Shown here piece after piece: positions 33,030 through 40,501 of a stretch of DNA of 64,000 nucleotides. The notes below the pieces were generated by a model. The model saw only the letters and a list, made by a program, of their open reading frames with translations, did not search any database and was not told where the DNA came from. Position 1 is the first letter of the stretch, and each line of letters begins with the position of its first letter. The DNA is from Amycolatopsis thermoflava N1165. Its GTDB lineage: Bacteria > Actinomycetota > Actinomycetes > Mycobacteriales > Pseudonocardiaceae. The DNA is taken from NCBI RefSeq assembly GCF_000473265.1, contig NZ_KI421511.1, forward strand, positions 5,686,360-5,750,359, given 5' to 3'. The position numbers were made by a program, and so were the translations under genes.

Positions 33030-33527
33030 TCACGACTCGATCATGTCCACGAAGTCCCGCTCGTGCCGCTCGGCCAGCCGGTTGTAGGCCAGGCCCGCGA
33101 GCAGCAGCAACGGGAACGGCAACAGCCCCAGCAGCAACCATGCCAGCGGCACGCCGACCACGCGCAGCGCGGCGAACCCCGGCCACAGGTAGAAGGCCAG
33201 CGGCAGCGCCCCGAGCAGCACCAGCACCAGCGCGCTCAACCCGAGCGCCGTGCGCAGCTGGTGCTTGACCAGATCGCGGATCAGCAGCTCGCCCCAGCTG
33301 GTCTGCTGCTCCAGCTCCAGGCGCGCGCGCAGCGTCGGCGTCGTCTTGCGGGAGCGCGGGTCGGCCAGCACCACCCGCTGCCGCTTCGGCGGTTTCGCCG
33401 GCTCCGGTGGCGCCTCGGGCGGCGGCGCGGGCGGCACCGGCTCCACCGACGCGGGCTGGTAGTTCTTGCCCAGCGTCGGGTCCGGTTCCCGCACCCCGTC
33501 GGCGCGACGGTAGAAGTCCTCGGTCAT
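33030..33527 (-). CDS. Small two-helix membrane protein next to the LytTR regulator
   Basis: 165-aa protein of unknown function. A Pro-rich, charged cytosolic N-terminus (about residues 1-90) precedes two hydrophobic helices (LGLSALVLVLLGALPLAFYL and VPLAWLLLGLLPFPLLLLAG) and a short tail (YNRLAERHERDFVDMIES). ATG 33527 overlaps the LytTR stop as ATGA. Like DUF485 before ActP it directly precedes an SSS symporter, so it may be that transporter's accessory subunit; this is an inference from position and topology. Confidence 0.7.
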   Translation of the reverse strand: MTEDFYRRADGVREPDPTLGKNYQPASVEPVPPAPPPEAPPEPAKPPKRQRVVLADPRSRKTTPTLRARLELEQQTSWGELLIRDLVKHQLRTALGLSALVLVLLGALPLAFYLWPGFAALRVVGVPLAWLLLGLLPFPLLLLAGLAYNRLAERHERDFVDMIES

Positions 33528-34348
33528 CGACCACCCGTGAGTCGGTCCTTGAGCTCACGGGTGTGCCGCCGGGAGACCGGGAGCAGCTTCTCCTCGTTGC
33601 CGATCACGACCTGGTAGCCGCCCTGCCCCATGCGCAGCTCGGTGATCAGGTTCAACGCGACCAGGAACGACCGGTGGATCCGCACGAACCCGGCCTTCTC
33701 CCAGCGCTCCTCGAGCTGGGTCAGCGGGATGCGGACCAGGTGGCTGTTGCCGTCCTTGGTGAACAGGCGGGCGTAGTCGCCCTGCGCCTCGACCCAGCGC
33801 ACCGACGAGCGCGGCACGAGCTTCGTCGTCCCGGCGAGCTCGACCGGGATCACCTCGTCGTCGTCCGGCGCGGCGGGCGCGGCCGCACCCGGCCCCGGCG
33901 GGGCCACCGTCTTCAGCTTCTCCAGCACCCGCTCGACCGCCCGGTCCAGCCGGTGCTGGTTGCACGGCTTGAGCAGGTAGTCCACCGCGCCGAGGTCGAA
34001 CGCGTTGACGGCCTCGTGCGCGTGACCGGTGACGAACACCAGCACCGGCGCGGGGCTCATCGCGGAGAACACGCGCGCCATCTCCATGCCGGACAGGCCG
34101 GGCATCTGGAGGTCGGCGAACACCGCGTCGATCGGCGGCAGGCCCCGCTCCTTGCGCTCACGCACCTCCGGGTCCTCCGACGCCAGCACGCGCAGCGCCT
34201 CGGAGGCGTCGACCGCGGTGAACACGCGACCGATGTGCGGGTTGCCCCGCAGCGTGTCGACCAGCAGGTTCAACCCGTGGGGCTCGTCATCGACGGCAAG
34301 GACGAGCAGTCTTCTGGTGTCTTGTTGCGCACTCACAGTGACTCGCAT
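33524..34348 (-). CDS. LytTR-family response regulator
   Basis: 274-aa response regulator. The receiver domain (about residues 14-135) has the acidic pocket VDDEPHG, phospho-acceptor D79 (AVFADLQMPGLSG) and LLKPCN lysine. The LytTR DNA-binding domain occupies about 165-270 (SSVRWVEAQGDYARLFTKDG; FVRIHRSFLVALNLITEL). ATG 34348 is used; GTG 34336 is an alternative, and neither has ideal ribosome-site spacing. It pairs with the LytS-type kinase at 35246-36568, from which it is separated by an S49 peptidase gene. Relatives (LytST, BtsSR, YpdAB) control carboxylate and pyruvate transporters. Confidence 0.9.
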   Translation of the reverse strand: MRVTVSAQQDTRRLLVLAVDDEPHGLNLLVDTLRGNPHIGRVFTAVDASEALRVLASEDPEVRERKERGLPPIDAVFADLQMPGLSGMEMARVFSAMSPAPVLVFVTGHAHEAVNAFDLGAVDYLLKPCNQHRLDRAVERVLEKLKTVAPPGPGAAAPAAPDDDEVIPVELAGTTKLVPRSSVRWVEAQGDYARLFTKDGNSHLVRIPLTQLEERWEKAGFVRIHRSFLVALNLITELRMGQGGYQVVIGNEEKLLPVSRRHTRELKDRLTGGR

Positions 34349-34397
34349 CCTGCCTACTGCACGATGCGATGTCCATACCGCTTGCGGGCGAGCGCTT

Positions 34398-35249
34398 TCA
34401 AATCCCGTAGCGTGACCAAGCAACTCGCTGTGCGACCGCGTCCAGGAGCGCCTGGGCGGCTGCCGGCGCGCCGATCCCCAGGCGGGCGAGCAGCGGCTTC
34501 TTCGGCTCGGCGATCGTGATTTCGGCGTCCGGCCAGCGCTGCTCGACGACCTCCCGCAGGTTCCCGATCCCGTCGACCAGGCCCAGCTCGACGGCCTTCG
34601 CGCCGAGCCAGACGTCGCCGGTGAACAGCTCCTCGGTGTCGGCGAGCCGGTCGCCGCGGCGTTCCTTCACCCACTCCACGAACATCTCGTGCAACTGTGC
34701 GTGCATCTTCTTCAGCCACTCGACGTCCTCCGGCTTCTCCGGGGCGAACGGGTCGAGCCGCTTCTTGTTCTCACCCGCGGTGTGCACGCGCCGCTCGATG
34801 CCGAAGCGCTCCAGCAGACCGGTGAACCCGAACCCGCCGCTGATCACGCCGATGGAACCGACCATCGACGTGCGGTGCGCGTAGATCTCGTCCGCCGCGC
34901 ACGCCAGCCAGTAACCGCCGGACGCCGCGACGTCCTCGCAGAACGCGATCACCGGCACGCCCGGCTTCTTCGCGGCGAGCTGCCGGATCCGCTCCGCGAC
35001 CAGTCCGGACTGGGTCGGCGCGCCGCCCGGCGAGTTGATCAGCAACGCGACCGCCTTGAGCCGGTCGTGGTCGAACGCGCGGGTCAGCGCGGACTCGACG
35101 GCCGCGAGGTTGATGGTGCCGCGCGCGAGCGGCGAGGGCGTCGGCGTGATCACCCCGTGCAGCTTGACGACGGCCACCACGTCCTTGCGGTCGCCCCGGT
35201 CGCCGATGCGCGAAATCCTGCTGCTCAGCCTGTCCGTCACGCTGGTCAT
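34398..35249 (-). CDS. S49-family serine peptidase (SppA-like)
   Basis: 283-aa ClpP-fold peptidase. The nucleophile is Ser110 in DVAASGGYWLACAADEIYA and the general base is probably Lys162 in TAGENKKRLDPF, the Ser/Lys dyad of signal-peptide peptidase A. INSPGGAPTQSGLVAERIR is the substrate-groove motif. It is half the length of E. coli SppA and has no signal anchor, so it may act on the cytosolic face. ATG 35249 overlaps the kinase stop as ATGA, placing the peptidase inside the two-component operon, which is unusual. Confidence 0.88.
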   Translation of the reverse strand: MTSVTDRLSSRISRIGDRGDRKDVVAVVKLHGVITPTPSPLARGTINLAAVESALTRAFDHDRLKAVALLINSPGGAPTQSGLVAERIRQLAAKKPGVPVIAFCEDVAASGGYWLACAADEIYAHRTSMVGSIGVISGGFGFTGLLERFGIERRVHTAGENKKRLDPFAPEKPEDVEWLKKMHAQLHEMFVEWVKERRGDRLADTEELFTGDVWLGAKAVELGLVDGIGNLREVVEQRWPDAEITIAEPKKPLLARLGIGAPAAAQALLDAVAQRVAWSRYGI

Positions 35250-36568
35250 GGCGCCAGGTTACGGACTCCGTCCGGTTTGTGCAGACGGCCGTTGCGGGCC
35301 GGCTCCGGCGGCGCCTCCGCGTAGTCCGGCAGGTCGGTGCGCACGCCCGGCGCGAACTTCGGCACCCGCAGCGTCACCTTCATCCCGGCGCCCGGGGCGG
35401 TCTCGACCATCAGCGCGTACTCGTCGCCGAACAGCTGCCGCATGCGCGCGTTGATGTTGCCCAGCCCGACGTGCGCGCCGGTGCGGTGCGAGTTGCGCAG
35501 GTCGGCCAGCCGCGCCGGGTCCATGCCGATGCCGTCGTCCTCGACGCTGATCAGCGCCTCGGTGCCGTAGTCGGACGCGGTGACGGTGACCATGCCGCCG
35601 GTCGGCTTGTTCGCCAGACCGTGCTGCACCGCGTTCTCCACGAGCGGCTGGATGATCAGGAACGGCACCACGACCGACAGCACCTCGGGCGCGATCTTCA
35701 GCCGCACCTCGAGACGGCCGCCGAAGCGGGCCCGCTCGATCGTCAGGTAGCGGTCGATGTTGCGCAGCTCGTCGGCGAGCGTGGTGAACATGCCGGAGGT
35801 GCGGAACGAGTAGCGCGTGAAGTCGGCGAACTCCTGCAGCAGCTCGCGCGCCTCCTCCGGATCGGTGCGGATGAGCGCGGAGATCGTGTTGAGCGCGTTG
35901 TAGATGAAGTGCGGCGAGATCTGCGCGCGCAGCGCCTTGATCTCGGCCTGCTGCAACTGGTGCTTGGACTCCTCGAAGCGGGCCAGCTCGAACTGGGTGG
36001 TGACGAACTGCGCGACCGCGTCCGCCATCTGGATCAGGCGTTTGCCGGAGCTGCGGCCCACCACGATGAGCGCGGCCTCGACCTCGTCCTCCACCAGCAG
36101 CGGCACGATCACCGCGGTCTTCATCTTGCAGGTGCCGCGGTGGTCGCACGGGACGTCGTCGTGCGAGACGACCTCCCGGCGCGCCTTGCGGATGGACATC
36201 ATCACGGCGCTGCTCAGGTCGAGGTAGTGGTCGTTGGCCTCGCCGTCCCAGGACACCAGCGTGCCCTCGTTGTCGGTGATGCCGACGGCGACGCACTTGA
36301 GCAGTTCGAGCAGCTGCGAGGTGATCCGGTCGGCGCTGGCCTGGTCGAAACCCTCGCGGAGATCCGGTGTCGCGCGGGACATGTGGTAGACGGCCTCGAG
36401 CACCGCGTCCTCGATCGAGCTGCTCGGCTTGCGGGTCCGCGCCAGCACGACGATCAGGACGATCAGCAGCACACCCGCCACGCTCCACGGGATGATTTGC
36501 GAGATCGGCAGACCGGACACGGCGTCAATGCTCTGCGCTCGTGACGCCGGGTGCAAGCTCTTCAGCAC
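35246..36568 (-). CDS. LytS-type sensor histidine kinase
   Basis: 440-aa kinase with one N-terminal transmembrane helix (about residues 25-45, IIPWSVAGVLLIVLIVVLAR), a GAF-like sensory domain (about 60-205) with a cysteine pair in VPCDHRGTCKMKTA, and a His_kinase/HATPase module of LytS type. The phospho-accepting His is in LRAQISPHFIYNALNTISAL, followed by PLVENAVQHGLANK (N-box) and EDDGIGMDP (G1). The start is GTG 36568. The cysteine pair could bind metal or sense redox, which is untested. It heads the operon of peptidase, LytTR regulator, small membrane protein and SSS symporter. Confidence 0.9.
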   Translation of the reverse strand: MLKSLHPASRAQSIDAVSGLPISQIIPWSVAGVLLIVLIVVLARTRKPSSSIEDAVLEAVYHMSRATPDLREGFDQASADRITSQLLELLKCVAVGITDNEGTLVSWDGEANDHYLDLSSAVMMSIRKARREVVSHDDVPCDHRGTCKMKTAVIVPLLVEDEVEAALIVVGRSSGKRLIQMADAVAQFVTTQFELARFEESKHQLQQAEIKALRAQISPHFIYNALNTISALIRTDPEEARELLQEFADFTRYSFRTSGMFTTLADELRNIDRYLTIERARFGGRLEVRLKIAPEVLSVVVPFLIIQPLVENAVQHGLANKPTGGMVTVTASDYGTEALISVEDDGIGMDPARLADLRNSHRTGAHVGLGNINARMRQLFGDEYALMVETAPGAGMKVTLRVPKFAPGVRTDLPDYAEAPPEPARNGRLHKPDGVRNLAP

Positions 36569-36607
36569 ACTTTCTGTGCTGACTTCGCCACCCTGCGGGG
36601 TGAGAGG

Positions 36608-37459
36608 CTACTTCAGCAGGCGCGACAGGCGACGGTCCGCGAGCGGCTTGCCGCCCGTCTGGCAGGTCGGGCAGTACTGGAAGGACTTGTCGGCGAAGGA
36701 AACCTCACGCACCGTGTCCCCGCACACCGGGCAGGGCAGGCCGGTCCGCGCGTGTACCCGGAGGCCGGACCGCTTCTCGCCCTTGAGGCGGGCCGCGTCC
36801 TGGCCCACCGAGCGCTCCACCGCGCTCGTCAGGATTTCGTGCACCGCCTCGGCGAGCCGGTCCAGCGCGTCGTCGGACAGCTTGCCCGCGGTCGCGAACG
36901 GGGACAGCCGCGCGGCGTGCAGGATCTCGTCCGAGTACGCGTTGCCGATGCCGGCGATCAGCGACTGGTCCGTCAGCGCCCACTTGAGCCGCTCGGTCCG
37001 GCCCGCCAGCAGCTCGCCCAGCGAATCCCGGTGCAGCGACAGGGCGTCCGGGCCGAGCCGGGCGATGCTGGGCACCTCCTGCGGGTCCCGCACCACCCAC
37101 ACCGCCAGGCCCTTCTTCGTGCCCGCCTCGGTCAGGTCGAAGCCGCGGTCTCCGAAGTGGACCCGCAGCGCGATCGGCCCCTTGCCCGGCTTCGGCGGCG
37201 CGGGCGAGAGGTTGTCCGCCCAGCGCAGCCAGCCGGCACGCGCCAGGTGCACCACCAGGTGCAGGCCGTCGCAGTCGAGGTCGAGGTGCTTGCCGAACCG
37301 GCCCGCGCCCGTCACCTCACGCCCGTGCAGGTCGGTGTAGGGCGGGTCGAACGTCTTCAGCACGGCCAGCGACGCCACGTCGACGCGGCTGACCAGCCGC
37401 CCCACCGCGTGCTCACGCAGGTGGTACGCCAGCGCTTCGACCTCCGGCAGCTCCGGCAT
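36608..37459 (-). CDS. Fpg/Nei-family DNA glycosylase/AP lyase
   Basis: 283-aa base-excision-repair enzyme removing oxidised bases. The catalytic N-terminus (Pro2 after Met removal, Glu3) is in MPELPEVEALAYHLR; the H2TH region contains SLIAGIGNAYSDEILHAA; the C-terminal zinc finger is CPVCGDTVREVSF...QYCPTC with four cysteines. The variable positions do not allow a firm choice between Fpg (8-oxoguanine) and Nei (oxidised pyrimidine) activity. The start is ATG 37459. It lies 2 bp behind the small membrane protein gene at 37462, so the two are co-transcribed. Confidence 0.92.
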   Translation of the reverse strand: MPELPEVEALAYHLREHAVGRLVSRVDVASLAVLKTFDPPYTDLHGREVTGAGRFGKHLDLDCDGLHLVVHLARAGWLRWADNLSPAPPKPGKGPIALRVHFGDRGFDLTEAGTKKGLAVWVVRDPQEVPSIARLGPDALSLHRDSLGELLAGRTERLKWALTDQSLIAGIGNAYSDEILHAARLSPFATAGKLSDDALDRLAEAVHEILTSAVERSVGQDAARLKGEKRSGLRVHARTGLPCPVCGDTVREVSFADKSFQYCPTCQTGGKPLADRRLSRLLK

Positions 37460-37461
37460 CG

Positions 37462-37902
37462 CTACTCCATCGGCCGCAGCGGGCCCTCGAAGTCCGGGCC
37501 CGCCTCCCGCTGGATGGTCTTCGCGAGCCTGGTCAGCTCGCTGCGCACGCGGAACATGCCGGAGATGATCCCGACCCAGCGCTCCGGCGGCGGCTCGCCG
37601 GTGACGCCGCCGTCGGTCTCCGCGACGACCGTCCACGGCCGGTTCAGCACCCACCGCAGCGGGAAGAACACCACGATCAGCAGCAGGCCGTAGATCACCC
37701 ACGGCGGCACCACGACCGTGTCGGGCAGCCAGGCGACGAGGATGACGGCCAGCAGCACGCACACGGCGAGCATCGCGATGCCCGAGGTGTAGCTGCCGGA
37801 GATGTCCCGCTCGAAGTCCTCGGCGGTTGCCGGGCGGCGCCATTCCATCTGCGCCCGGACGACCCACTCGCGGCCGTCGCCTCCCCGCACCACGCGGTTC
37901 AT
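37462..37902 (-). CDS. Small membrane protein of unknown function
   Basis: 146-aa protein with two hydrophobic helices (GIAMLAVCVLLAVILVAWLP and VIYGLLLIVVFFPLRWVLNR) and a soluble tail (VVAETDGGVTGEPPPERWVG; VRSELTRLAKTIQREAGPDF). It has the look of the conserved actinobacterial DUF983/DUF3099-type small membrane proteins, but no family is assigned. ATG 37902 with GGGAGG 8-10 nt upstream. It is the first gene of a two-gene unit with the DNA glycosylase. Confidence 0.7.
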   Translation of the reverse strand: MNRVVRGGDGREWVVRAQMEWRRPATAEDFERDISGSYTSGIAMLAVCVLLAVILVAWLPDTVVVPPWVIYGLLLIVVFFPLRWVLNRPWTVVAETDGGVTGEPPPERWVGIISGMFRVRSELTRLAKTIQREAGPDFEGPLRPME

Positions 37903-37917
37903 CTTTCGCTGCCTCCC

Positions 37918-37947
37918 GCTACGGTCGTTCGCTTGTCCAACCGTAGC
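37918..37947 (-). terminator. Hairpin after the ECF sigma gene
   Basis: 8-bp stem GCTACGGT/ACCGTAGC with a 14-nt loop, about 40 bp past the stop of the 37988-39424 gene and before the next minus-strand start. There is no T run. It is a plausible terminator of the sigma gene. Confidence 0.5.
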
Positions 37948-37987
37948 GTGGTCGCGGCCCGCCGCGCGAGACGCGGACAGAGATCGA

Positions 37988-39424
37988 CTACTCGGATGAC
38001 CCCTGGCCGGAGTGCCCGTGGTCCCGGTCCCGCCACAGCCACCACGGCGCGGACCAGGACGGCGGCCCGTGCGACTCGGCCTGCGTCGGCTTGTCCTTGT
38101 CCCGGCCCCAGCCCTTGCCCGGCTTGTCCCGCGTCGGCGAGTCCTCGCTCGACAAGGGCGTCGCGTCCGTCGTCGGCAGGTCGTCGCGCGCACTGCCGCG
38201 GGACGACGACTGCGTCGGTTCGACCTGGTCCGACCGCCCGCCGACGTCACTCGGACCGTCCGTGTGCGGCTGCTGCCGGGCGGGTGGCTCGGCCTGCTCG
38301 ATCGACTTCGCGGGCGGCTGCGACTTCGCCACGACCGTGCTCGGCAGCGGCGCGCCGGGGTACGGCAGCGTCACCTCGTCGGGCGCGATCAGCACCTGCG
38401 GCGGCGGGCTCAGCCGCGACTCCGGCTCGGCGATCCGCAACTCGACCCCACCCTGCTCGGGCAGGCCGATCGGCTGCGAGTCGTCGACCATCGCCGGGCC
38501 CACCGCGAACCCGACCACACCCGCGGCCGTGGTCGACGCCAGCGCCACCCCGATCTTCAGCTTCGACACCAGCATGGTCTTCAACGTGGTCAGCACGCCC
38601 GACGTCGCGCCGCCACCCGCGGCCGTGCCCGCGGCAACGGCGGTGGCCGGCACCAGCAGCGCCACCACACCAGCGTGCGCCCGCAGCGACGAGCAGACGT
38701 CCCGCAGCTCCGAGTGCATCGCCCGGCAGGACGCGCACCCCAGCAGGTGACCGCGGATCCGCCGCGCCTCCGCACCGGTGACGCTGCCCGCGGTGTAGCC
38801 GCCGAGCTTCTCGATCACCCCGCGGCAACTGACGTCGGAAATCCGGTTCATCGCCAGGTGCGCCTGCAGGTACGCGGCACGCAGACCCTGCCGGGCCCGC
38901 CGCGCCAGCGCCGCCGTCGCGTTCGCGCTCAACCCGAAGTGCGGCGCCACCACGGCGGGCTGCTCACCCTCGACCTCGGTCTGCCACAACACAGTCCGCC
39001 AGCGCTCCGGCAAACTGGTGAACGCCGTGGTGATCAAGCTGTGTTCAGCGGTCCGGGCATGCGCGTCGGCGCCCGCCCCCGCGCGGTGGGTCAGCTCGTC
39101 GTCGCTGACCGGCACATCACGGCGCGCGCCGTGCCACTCCCACGACACCCGGCGCGCCACCGTCAGCAAGTACGCGCGGATGTGCTCCTTCGGGCCGTTC
39201 CCGCGGCGCAACGCCTGCAACACGCGGAAGAACGTCTCGGCGGTGATGTCCTCCGCCTCGGACGAATCGGCGGCCAGGCTACGGGCCAGCCTGCGGACGG
39301 CGGAAGCGTGCAGCTCGAACAACTCGCGGAACGCGGCATCCTCACCGGAACGGAGCCTGCTCAACAGAGCCTGCTCGTCCTCCGATGCCAAGCGCTGTTC
39401 CGGCACCGCCGCGTCGTCCGTCAT
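37988..39424 (-). CDS. ECF sigma factor fused to a zinc-finger, transmembrane anti-sigma-like tail
   Basis: 478-aa fusion. Sigma region 2 lies at about residues 20-95 (DAAFRELFELHASAVRRLAR; SSEAEDITAETFFRVLQALR) and region 4 at about 130-190 (SLPERWRTVLWQTEVEGEQP; FGLSANATAALARRARQGLR). A zinc-binding anti-sigma-like segment follows at about 198-240 with Cys200, His226, Cys230 and Cys233 (GHLLGCASC). Two hydrophobic stretches come next (about 252-272 and 289-310), then a long Pro/Ser/Thr-rich, presumably extracytoplasmic region ending in a Trp/Gly-rich tail. ECF factors with C-terminal anti-sigma-like membrane extensions are known in actinobacteria. ATG 39424 has GGAGGAGG upstream. Release to the nucleoid would need proteolysis or a conformational change. 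Confidence 0.85.
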   Translation of the reverse strand: MTDDAAVPEQRLASEDEQALLSRLRSGEDAAFRELFELHASAVRRLARSLAADSSEAEDITAETFFRVLQALRRGNGPKEHIRAYLLTVARRVSWEWHGARRDVPVSDDELTHRAGAGADAHARTAEHSLITTAFTSLPERWRTVLWQTEVEGEQPAVVAPHFGLSANATAALARRARQGLRAAYLQAHLAMNRISDVSCRGVIEKLGGYTAGSVTGAEARRIRGHLLGCASCRAMHSELRDVCSSLRAHAGVVALLVPATAVAAGTAAGGGATSGVLTTLKTMLVSKLKIGVALASTTAAGVVGFAVGPAMVDDSQPIGLPEQGGVELRIAEPESRLSPPPQVLIAPDEVTLPYPGAPLPSTVVAKSQPPAKSIEQAEPPARQQPHTDGPSDVGGRSDQVEPTQSSSRGSARDDLPTTDATPLSSEDSPTRDKPGKGWGRDKDKPTQAESHGPPSWSAPWWLWRDRDHGHSGQGSSE

Positions 39425-39594
39425 GCGGCCAGCCACCTCCTCCCCCGCGGGACTAACCCGTTCGGTTGAATGGAGACACCATACGGAGCGAAACGCTCGC
39501 CGTCACCCCTTGTACTCCCGGAGTGACCGAGTTCCCTCCGACAGGGCGACGCACACCTCGCAGCCACCCAAGATCACCCCAAAATGGCCACCCC

Positions 39595-39623
39595 GTCAAC
39601 CCGGCGAATCGCACCCGTATAGA
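39595..39623 (+). promoter_or_regulatory. Candidate tRNA-Gly promoter
   Basis: GTCAAC (39595-39600) and TATAGA (39618-39623) are separated by 17 bp, with the -10 about 30 bp before the tRNA. The -35 is weak. Confidence 0.4.
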
Positions 39624-39652
39624 CTGTGCATCGCACCGGTGAACCGGGGCAC

Positions 39653-39725
39653 GCGGACGTAGCGCAGCTGGTAGCGCATCACCTTGCCAAGGTGAGGGTC
39701 GCGGGTTCGAATCCCGTCGTCCGCT
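39653..39725 (+). tRNA. tRNA-Gly (anticodon GCC)
   Basis: 73-nt cloverleaf. The acceptor stem GCGGACG pairs with CGTCCGC, discriminator T39725. The anticodon stem CACCT/AGGTG encloses TTGCCAA with anticodon GCC at 39686-39688. The T arm GCGGG-TTCGAAT-CCCGT is standard. CCA is not encoded. It reads glycine codon GGC, one of the most used codons in this DNA. A long tandem-repeat region starts directly downstream. Confidence 0.97.
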
Positions 39726-39809
39726 CGTAGCTGGGCGACCCCTGCTCGCGCTTTGCGCTTCGCCGGGGCTACTCGCCATTGCATTGGGGGTCGACCCCCA
39801 AACCCCCGC
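39726..39809. other. Spacer between tRNA-Gly and the repeat array
   Basis: Non-coding stretch with two short dyads: GCGCTTTGCGC-like sequence near 39749-39760 and GGGGGTCGACCCCC at 39785-39798, the latter a perfect 14-bp palindrome followed by AAACCCCC. This palindrome could act as the tRNA terminator. No gene is seen here or from the end of the array to 40501. Confidence 0.5.
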
Positions 39810-40452
39810 CAGGGAGGGCTTCGCCCCCCTGGACCCCCCTCCCGGTGCCGGAACCGTGCGATTGTCGCCATTGTGCGCTTCGCGGCCATGGTGAGCTGCG
39901 GGTTTTGCCTCCCCTCGGCTGCTCCTCATCGCGTCGGGAGATACCCATCCCCCCGCCTCCAGTCAGGGAGGGCTTCGCCCCCCTGGACCCCCCTCCCGGT
40001 GCCGGAACCGTGCGATTGTCGCCATTGTGCGCTTCGCGGCCATGGTGAGCTGCGGGTTTTGCCTCCCCTCGGCTGCTCCTCATCGCGTCGGGAGATACCC
40101 ATCCCCCCGCCTCCAGTCAGGGAGGGCTTCGCCCCCCTGGACCCCCCTCCCGGTGCCGGAACCGTGCGATTGTCGCCATTGTGCGCTTCGCGGCCATGGT
40201 GAGCTGCGGGTTTTGCCTCCCCTCGGCTGCTCCTCATCGCGTCGGGAGATACCCATCCCCCCGCCTCCAGTCAGGGAGGGCTTCGCCCCCCTGGACCCCC
40301 CTCCCGGTGCCGGAACCGTGCGATTGTCGCCATTGTGCGCTTCGCGGCCATGGTGAGCTGCGGGTTTTGCCTCCCCTCGGCTGCTCCTCATCGCGTCGGG
40401 AGATGACCCATCCCCCCGCCAGGGGGCTTCGCCCCCCTGGACCCCTCCCGGT
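39810..40452. repeat. 154-bp tandem repeat array downstream of tRNA-Gly
   Basis: Three consecutive 154-bp units (39844-39997, 39998-40151, 40152-40305) show no mismatch. A 34-bp partial copy of the unit's tail precedes them (39810-39843) and a diverged, shortened 144-bp unit follows (40306-40449), whose tail has GATGACCC and lost the CTCCAGTC segment. Each unit starts GGTGCCGGAACCGTGCGATT, contains several hairpin-prone tracts (GGGC-TTC-GCCC; GGGAGG...CCTCCC) and ends CCCCCCTCCC. The period is not a multiple of three, so every reading frame through it shifts from unit to unit; it is non-coding. No direct-repeat/spacer pattern of CRISPR type is present. Confidence 0.92.
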
Positions 40453-40501
40453 GCCGGATGGTCTGTTCTCGCGTGTCGGATTTCACCCGATTGTGTGGCT
40501 G

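Noticed and set aside
39653-39725. Attachment site with a second copy of the tRNA 3' end
   Set aside because: No repeat of the T-arm/acceptor sequence and no integrase were found in the window.
39753-40356. Overlapping open frames on both strands through the 154-bp repeats
   Set aside because: The period is not a multiple of three, the same peptide is repeated in shifting frames, and no ribosome sites or family resemblance are present.
39810-40452. CRISPR array
   Set aside because: Units are 154 bp, contiguous and identical, with no unique spacers and no cas genes nearby.
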